From: Metarhizium brunneum
Lineage: Eukaryota; Ascomycota; Sordariomycetes; Hypocreales; Clavicipitaceae
Length of the DNA: 64,000 bases
Direction: 5' to 3'
Assembly (NCBI RefSeq): GCF_013426205.1
Contig: NC_089423.1
Span: forward strand, 4,464,001 to 4,528,000
Shown here: one piece after another, positions 57,560 through 64,000 of the stretch
Numbering within the stretch: position 1 is the stretch's first letter
Layout of the letters: every line of letters begins with the position of its first letter
Program-made: the position numbers and the translations under genes
The notes under the pieces: generated by a model
The model's database searches: none
What the model was told of the DNA's origin: nothing
What the model saw: only the letters and a program-made list of their open reading frames with translations

Positions 57560-57782
57560 TTTTGGCGCCGGTCTGGAAATCGTCCGTATGACGAATGATC
57601 AGCCTTTATAGTGTTTTAGATCCTTGCACCCCCGCCATATATGCACACGCGTAGTAAATAACAACATGAAAGGACTTAGGAGGCAAAGGTGGAGGATTTC
57701 CCCGGGTTTGTTTCAAGCCATGCAGGCGTATTGGCTTAAAGGTCACTACGAGTAAAATGGCCACCACTCTGGACTGGGGTTT

Positions 57783-58016
57783 ATGTCTCTACCAAACGCT
57801 GTGATATGGGTGGATCCTAATACCCTGAAAAAAGATGAACTTTTGGATTTTGCCAATTCTATGAAGCTGATCCCCGAGAGTCCACCAACGGGCTGTACCT
57901 TGGCCGGTGCCAGATTCAAAGAGATTAGGCAGATGGCCCTGAACTTGTCCTCAAAGAGGTTGGTCTCATGGGAACCCGTATATTCTGGTGCTAGTGGTAG
58001 CTATGGCCGTATGTGA
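57783..58016 (+). CDS. Possible small hypothetical protein or gene remnant
   Basis: 77 codons reading MSLPNAVIWVDPNTLKKDEL, then LLDFANSMKLIPESPPTGCT. The amino-acid balance is more protein-like than most frames here. It has no signal peptide, no domain I can name and no obvious introns. It may be the remaining end of a larger lost gene. Confidence 0.25.
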   Translation: MSLPNAVIWVDPNTLKKDELLDFANSMKLIPESPPTGCTLAGARFKEIRQMALNLSSKRLVSWEPVYSGASGSYGRM

Positions 58017-58084
58017 GAGATGTAAAAGAAAAACTGGCTTATGAACAGTGAGTCCAGTGGTAACCCACAACAAAAAAAAAGGAC

Positions 58085-58470
58085 AAGTACCATACGGCCG
58101 GTAAGAGTATAGCCAGCCCTAGGACCAAGTTGCGGTTCGGCATGACGAGCACGAACCTCGCGCGGGCGTCTTCGTCGTCGCCGAAAAATCTCAGGCTGCA
58201 GGGAGTTGGGCGTGCCGGAGATGTACAGCGTCGCGAGTAGGGCGCGAAACACGGCGATCGTCAGGGACGCCGGCTCCGATCTCGACAGTCTTCGGCGCGT
58301 TGGTGACAAGTTGACCTTTCTTCCCGTGCCTGCTCGATGGTCCATCACGGAGACTACTCGGAGGGCTCGAGTGTCCCTTGCCGAGTGGCTCTCCTGAGGC
58401 AAGCGCAAGCAAGGCAGCTGACAGCTTGCCTGCCTCCGATGTTGCGCTTTCCCAACTTTGTGACAATCTC
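58085..58470 (-). pseudogene. Possible decayed gene with frameshift, family unknown
   Basis: On the minus strand one frame reads AVFRALLATLYISGTPNSLQ then PEIF and turns into an Arg-run. Moving one base at the T-run just before (about 58180) gives GDDEDARARFVLVMPNRNLV, continuing into a hydrophobic LGLAILLPA segment, which is much more protein-like. A second protein-like stretch lies upstream in another frame (about 58300-58460). This pattern is what a frameshifted, dying membrane-protein gene would look like. I cannot name the family, and introns could mimic part of it. Confidence 0.28.
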
Positions 58471-60284
58471 GCCTAGTGCCATACCTACCCTTTGGTCAGT
58501 GACGTTTATTCTTTCCCTCGAAACCTCACGGAACACTTTACAAAGAGGAAATAATAAGCGAGCATGTGCTTTCGAAACGCATAAGTTCGCGTCCTTCTCG
58601 TGTTCAATTTTGCTTTCTTTTTCTTTCCTCTCCACGTATACATATCTCATTTTATATTTGAAACCCGCCGCTCATCACTGACGCTCAAGAGGTCAGGTTG
58701 GGTGTTGAGATTGCCAGGGCCCTGCGTGAGGCTACTAACACCCTGGCATGATCAGCAGGTTTGGTAAGTACCCGGCATAATTTTTGATTTCTTTTCCTGT
58801 GTCCCTGGTATTACACTACCTCCAGGTGACGCACGCTGCCTTTTTTTTTCATTGCATTCAGGGGCTTGTCCATCGATGCGAAGAAGAAATTGACCTCCCT
58901 TTGCCCCTTGCACATCATACTCTCCTTGTCGTGATTCTGGAGATTCCGTGGGCTGATGACCAACACTTGAGAGGTCAGAGTGGGTATCCAGATTGTGATT
59001 GATAGAAGGTGTTTTCCTGGCATAAAGTCATGGTGTAGTGGAAGATGAAACACTTCGTGTAAAGAAGATGAGGGTGGCTTTGGAGGGGAAAATCAATGCG
59101 CATGGAAAGGAACAAAGGGGCATCTTATAGGAGCCCTCAGGCTCTTATGTAGGTGATAGTCTCGACTGCTTTGCGCGCCTTGGGATGTAATTAGATGGGT
59201 CACGCTCCAACTTGGCCTCGCAGTTGCTTCACCGTGAAGAGGCTAATAAATGCACGTCGTATCAGCTAATCCCTTAGCCATTACCTGTCGCACTCGGTTC
59301 AAATCGCTAGGCATCATGTTAGTAGCAGTAGCAAGCAGTGCCTTGGTGGTGGCGCGGACAATTTCCAAATCCAAGTCTGGTCGGTATGATCGAATCGGCC
59401 AAACAGGCAGGGAAACACGCCTAGCAGGTGTGGCCGCGAGAGGCGGCGTCACGTCGCCGGTTCGGGCGGCAGCTTTGGAACAACCTTCACTGTTCGCGCC
59501 TTCCTCCGTGCGACTTGTCCAATCAATGACGCATTAGGTAACAAACTAACCTCGGCGGGGGTTCGCTATCTTTGCCATGTGTGGTTTCTTCAAAGTTCAT
59601 GGCAGAAGCCAGGTTGTTCCCATTATTCTTTAATTAACGGACTATAGGATCTGCTTGTGCGCACCAATTACGACTCTACAATGATGGGCTCATGGCTGCT
59701 CCTCCGCGCGTCATTAGACTCATTACCATCGACTCGACGTATTGCGTCATGCAGTAGGGCCTGTCTCGGTGTCTTCCAGCCGCTGCAGGACCAAAAAAAG
59801 AGGGAACTTTTTGAACTTTGCAAATCCTTATCCTCAAGACATATACTGCAATAGGCAAGTCCTCAAACTCGAGATCCACTTGCAGGGGAACTCAGCGTAG
59901 CTTTCCAGTGATGCATACTGCAGACTCTCGCCTTGCGGCTTGACCGCTATCATCGATCCCACCCCGATGCAACGGAGAATCCGGCAATGATAAGCCGGGG
60001 ACTGCGCTATCCTGTCATCCAGCCAGCCTAATGCCATCGGATTAGGGCATTTGTGGACAGCTCGCATCGCCATGCGTGAGTTGCCGGTTGCCCAAAAAGG
60101 TGCCCGGGTGGCCGACCCTTTGCTCTGACCAAAACGAGTATTGCATGTCGATGATCAGACTGCATGCTAGGGGCCTGTGCCTAGCGAAATGACGATATAC
60201 CGTTCGGGGTCACACAGAGCTTAGACGCGGAGACACGGCTGACACGAGAGAGTAGCATTTTACTAAGCTGCATGTCCTCCACGG

Positions 60285-60293
60285 TATATAAAT
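60285..60293 (+). promoter_or_regulatory. TATA box of the serine carboxypeptidase gene
   Basis: TATATAAAT lies about 70 bp upstream of the chosen start codon at 60364, a usual distance for a strongly regulated fungal gene. An ATG at 60292 overlaps the TATA box itself and is therefore unlikely to be the translation start. Confidence 0.6.
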
Positions 60294-60363
60294 GCCATGG
60301 TTGAGAACCCGAAAGTCTCTTCCAAGCCAGCTCAAGCATCTCTCGGCCTCAACCGAGCTACTC

Positions 60364-62280
60364 ATGATGAAAAACCAATTGGTGCTGTCCCTGTTGGGAC
60401 TCCTGGTTGCCACCGCAGCAGCGCGCACTTCCGAGAGCCACCGCCAGCTCCTACAGCAGTTGCATGGAGATGACTTGGCAGACATCTCCGACTATGGCGA
60501 GGCTCACATTCCTCCGTCAGTATATACCCGGACCAGCCCTGATTCGGGTCCCCATCGCTTCCTGAACAACAAGACCGAGAGTGAGTGTACCGGGCCTCTT
60601 GAACTTGGTCTCCTGCGCCCACGGAAGGGGACATGTGATTTACCCGTGACCAGAAATTGATCATTGATGTTAACATACACGCTACAGAATTCGCAGTCAA
60701 CGGTACGGGGCTCCCAGAAGTCAATTTTGATATTGGCGAGTCGTACTCAGGACTTCTGCCCATCAGCGACAAAAAGGACGAGAAAGACAACCTCTTCTTC
60801 TGGTTCTTCCCTACGGACAATGACGAGCACAAGAAAAAGAAGGAGATAACCATCTGGCTCAATGGCGGAGTAAGTCGCTTCTCCCCGCCCGTCCCCTAGA
60901 AAAAAAAAAGGAAAAAAGGAAGAGATCATCCCCCCTCTTTGTCATCACCGGGTCTGACTGAGACACACACCCCAGCCCGGCTGCTCGTCTCTCCTGGGTC
61001 TGCTCCAGGAGAACGGCCCATTCGTCTGGCGCCCCGGCACCTTGAAGCCAGTTCGGAACCCTTGGAGCTGGCATCATCTTACAAATATTGTGTGGATCGA
61101 GCAGCCCGTGACTGTTGGCTTCTCGACTGGAAATACCACCATCCACAATGAAGATGAGCTGGCCAAACAATTCCTGGGGTTCTGGAAGAACTTCATCGAT
61201 ACCTTTAGCATGCAAGGCTACAAGGTGTACGTGGTTGGTGAGTCGTATGGCGGATACTACGGCCCGTACATCTCCAGCCACTTTGTCAATGCCAACGACA
61301 CCAAGTACTATAATCTCAAGGGCCTCATGGTGGTTGACGGCATCAGCTTCGACGGGGATGTCCAGTCCGAGGCCATTGCCGAGACGTTTGTCGAGCAAAA
61401 CTACAACCTCATGCCCTTTGACGACCGCTTCAGGGACGAGCTGCACAACACTTCTAAGCGCTGCGGATACAGAGACTACGTCGAGAAGTATTACGTGTAT
61501 CCTCCGGCTGGAAAGCAGCCCTCCTTGCTTCCCTGGCAGGAGAGGCTCCCCAATGGAACCCTTCAGTACAAGGATGGGTGCGGCAACCTGTGGAATAGCA
61601 TCTACCGGCAGGCCAGAAAGGACAACCCTTGCTTCAACATATACAACATCCTGGATCACTGCCCAGATCTCTACGATCCCTTGGGTGACGACCCCTACTT
61701 TAACCGGGAGGACGTGAAGAAGGCCATCCACGCGCCTCTCCAGGTCGAATGGAGCGTGTGCGTCAACACGGCCTTTGTCAAATATGACGAATCTCTCCCC
61801 CCGTCCAAATACGAGCTCCCCAATGTCATTGACAAGACCAAGAATGTCATTCTCGTCCAGGGCGGCACCGATTTTATTCTTCCCGCCAACGGCGTCCTGC
61901 TGGCCGTTCAGAACATGACATGGGGTGGGAAGCTGGGATTCGAGTCTCGTCCCACCGATCCCTTCTACGTCCCGCGATACAGCACAGGCAGGGGGGGCGG
62001 CTATGGCACCGATCTGCCGGACAAGACGGGCGTTGTGGGAACGTCCCATCATGAGCGTGGCTTGATTGTTGTCGTGACCGGTCTCTCTGGCCACGAGGGG
62101 CCGCAGTACGCAGCCACGTCTGCCTTTAGACAATTGGAGAAACTCCTGGGACGCGTACACAGCTTGAGCGACACTACGCCTTTTACATTGCCGCAGCTGA
62201 AGAACGTCACGCAGGATGCCAAGCCGCTGGGTAAAGGAACGTTTCCTATTCCTTGGGTCTACGCCCCGGCTGAGGCGTAG
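60364..62280 (+). CDS. Secreted serine carboxypeptidase (S10 family)
   Basis: Three exons, 60364-60580, 60688-60869 and 60976-62280, give 567 residues. A signal peptide ([20 protein letters not shown]) is followed by a propeptide-like region. Exon 2 contains the S10 entry block [10 protein letters not shown] and ends at WLNGG; exon 3 begins [16 protein letters not shown], so the WLNGGPGCSS oxyanion region is split by intron 2. The catalytic triad is S223 (GESYGGYYG), D432 ([11 protein letters not shown]) and H506 (SGHEGPQ). Several NXS/T glycosylation sites are visible (NKT, NGT, NDT, NMT). The block usually written EQPVGTGFS reads EQPVTVGFS here. The enzyme should release C-terminal residues from peptides outside the cell or in the vacuole; the signal peptide favours secretion. 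The start at 60364 places the signal peptide at the very N-terminus. Confidence 0.95.
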
Positions 62281-62674
62281 GTAACGAACCCGTCTGAAGC
62301 AGGATTCAGAAGGCGTAGTATATCATATGAGCAATGCAAGTACGAATTATCCAGTATAGTCAATACCTGTCAGGTCTTGCATCAAAAGTAACAGCGCGCT
62401 GGGCTGCGACATACAAGTTCCAATTGCTCGCAAACGTGAACCGTAGCCTCTCCTGACAACGATTTCACCAATTACTAATAGGTCAAACGTATCTGATGTA
62501 GTTGTATGTGTAGCCAATGCGGAAAGGGAGTCAAGAAAGGCTATATATACTTCGCTCATTATGCACACTATATACAGATATCCAGTGCCGCATATGTACA
62601 ACCAACCCCTGCGTCATGCGCGTTAGATAATCTTGATTCGTGACCCATCTCTTGATTCCCAGCAACGTTCTAGA
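62281..62674. other. Convergent 3' region between carboxypeptidase and phospholipase genes
   Basis: Short region with both 3' UTRs; AT-rich near 62540-62580. No gene seen. Confidence 0.5.
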
Positions 62675-63294
62675 TTAGTCCAGGACTGGAAGCAGGCCCT
62701 GCTCCTGGGCTTCCTTGACGGCTGCGTTGTAAGCGGCAACAGCCCTGTCATAGTCGCTTCTGTCACGCTTGGTAGCATCACCACCGCCGAATTCCTTGAC
62801 AGCCTCGTAGTAGACATCAGCGAGTCTGTCGCAAGCACCTTTGGCCAATTCGCGCTGGCATTGGTAATACAGGCTGTTTCACGTTCACGTCAGCCACCGT
62901 CCGTCTACTCACGTTGCGAACGGGTTCCGCAGAAGAAGAATGAAATGGCCACGTACTCGGACTTGAAGTTGGAGTCAATCTTGGCCTTGGCAGCCTTTGT
63001 GAAGCGCTTCTGAATGCGGTAGTTTTGGTAACCAAAGTCGTGGCGGTGGCACGCGGGGAGGAAGGGAAAGCCAAAGGGGTTGTCTGGCGAGCTGGTGCAG
63101 CCGTCTGAGGACCAGTCCAACGAGGGGGGGTTCTTGGCGTTGCGACGAGCCTCAAACTGAGGCAGGGTCGAGCTGAAGAGGAGCTGGTCGGTGACGGTGT
63201 TGATGTCCTGGCGCTTCGGGGTGGTGACGTCGGACGCGGGTGCGGCCAGGGCCGTGGTGGCCAAGGCGAGGAGAATGGCGTTGTTGAACTTCAT
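62675..63294 (-). CDS. Secreted phospholipase A2 (fungal group XIV / prokaryotic-type)
   Basis: Two minus-strand exons, 63294-62957 and 62873-62675, give 178 residues. A signal peptide (about 1-18, MKFNNAILLALATTALAA) is followed by a short propeptide ending in a Kex2-type KR at 27-28. The catalytic core DGCTSSPDNPFGFPFLPAC then HRHDFGYQNY contains the His85-Asp86 dyad and the paired cysteines 66 and 82. The intron (62874-62956) is placed with donor GTACGT because it joins NFKS-D to LYYQCQRELAKGACDRLADV, the expected helix with two further cysteines. A donor 39 bases downstream would give a wrong frame. The enzyme hydrolyses the sn-2 ester of phospholipids, usually with calcium. Such small secreted PLA2s are found in saprotrophic, symbiotic and pathogenic fungi. 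Confidence 0.93.
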
Positions 63295-64000
63295 GTTTGG
63301 TGAGGATGAGAGCCAAGCACAAATAGGTGGTATCCCCAAGAGCTATCAAGGCAGGAAGAAGTAGTAGATGATGAGGGAGGCCGGGAGACGGAGGAAGACG
63401 AGACTTGGAGGTCCTTTTGAGCCTCGATAACTCATGGCTCCCTCGACTTCAAGGGAACCGAGCACCATCTATATACTCCCGCATCTCAAGGCTCGACGAG
63501 ATGGATAGACATGGCGCTCTCCCACACCCACGGACAAGGTTCCCGAATAAGAATATCGGTAGGCTCGGTTGGCGCCGTGAGCCAGTCAGGCCCGTCGCCA
63601 TCTACACCACATGATTTGCCTTGCGAATAGTGACTGCCCAATCGAGCACACCACCTGTGCGAGACATGCCATGCTATTTGCCAATGGCCGATCTGTTTCC
63701 AATAGCTCGAGGAACCCGGTGGAGTGGCGAGGGGGCAGCCCGGCAGAACAACCAAGTTGCCGCCGATCTACTCCTCTCTGGTACCAGCATCTTGGGTTGA
63801 GACAGCAGCAGCCGCGGCGCCAAGACGGACGTTGAAGCCTACGAAGGGCAGGTGGACGAGCCGGTTGTTGGCGTCTCTCGCCTCAAGGGAGAAGTTGAGG
63901 ATGCGAAAGAAAAGAAACCAAACCCACGGCCAGGGGACCCTGGGCCACATGAGTTCCCACGCCTACTAATCAAGCGGGGAATGAGATGAGCCGGAGCGGC
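63295..64000. other. Right flank: promoter of the phospholipase gene, otherwise nothing recognised
   Basis: The first 200 bases are leader and promoter of the minus-strand phospholipase gene. Further right, several 60-90-codon frames overlap on both strands without family features. A gene continuing beyond 64000 cannot be excluded. Confidence 0.45.

Larger units (their letters stand above)
56947..60363. other. 3.4-kb region between nuclease and carboxypeptidase genes
   Basis: No gene is certain. It holds two small possible coding frames (57248-57559 minus and 57783-58016 plus) and a decayed-gene candidate (58085-58470 minus), listed separately. T/C-rich runs occur at 58608-58632 and a T-run at 58841-58849. 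The last 300 bases contain the carboxypeptidase promoter with a TATA box. Confidence 0.45.

Noticed and set aside
59290..59310. GGTTCAAATC, a possible tRNA B box
   Set aside because: No acceptor, D or anticodon stems can be drawn around it.
60859..62160. 433-codon minus-strand frame opposite the carboxypeptidase
   Set aside because: It is the mirror of a strongly coding plus-strand exon with the catalytic triad. GC-biased third positions create such antisense frames.

Overview
The window reads as nuclear DNA of a filamentous ascomycete (Pezizomycotina, Sordariomycetes, probably Hypocreales). Genes are monocistronic and separated by 0.3-10 kb. They carry short introns (54-206 nt) with GTRAGT-like donors, CTRAC branch sites and YAG acceptors, and CTG reads as Leu. 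The families found (grainyhead/CP2 factor, Zn2Cys6 regulator, group XIV-type phospholipase A2, S1/P1 nuclease, S10 carboxypeptidase, DHA1-type transporter) are typical of such fungi. The order-level placement is inference from gene content. I rebuilt exon structures by hand from splice signals and reading-frame continuity.

Layout. 1.9-33.2 kb is a housekeeping block: PP28/PDAP1-like protein, SURF6/Rrp14, Vps74/GOLPH3 (-), a two-span membrane protein (-), mitochondrial IF2, Tsr3 (-), a GGA adaptor, Hpc2 (-), Rba50/RPAP1, eIF2A and an intron-containing tRNA-Lys(CTT). Many of these act in ribosome production, translation or RNA polymerase II assembly; Vps74 and GGA act at the Golgi. 33.6-35.7 kb holds an MFS transporter (-). 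35.7-45.9 kb is a gene-poor block with a 21-bp AT-rich minisatellite, a 170-bp MITE with TA target site, simple repeats and many copies of two short palindrome-like motifs. 45.9-48.6 kb encodes a grainyhead/CP2 transcription factor whose first intron appears to be GC-AG. 51.1-51.7 kb looks like a decayed gene.

52.4-63.3 kb is an accessory stretch: a Zn2Cys6 regulator (-), a small SnoaL/NTF2-like protein (+), a secreted S1/P1 nuclease (-) with all nine zinc ligands, a second decayed-gene candidate, a secreted serine carboxypeptidase (+) and a secreted phospholipase A2 (-). Three secreted hydrolases for nucleic acid, peptide and lipid lie within about 7.5 kb, which suggests nutrient scavenging or host/saprotrophic digestion; this is inference.

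I found no convincing new multi-gene system. The observations most worth checking are the GC-AG intron, the MITE, the tandem AG acceptor that gives Hpc2 two very different open C-termini, and the two decayed loci.
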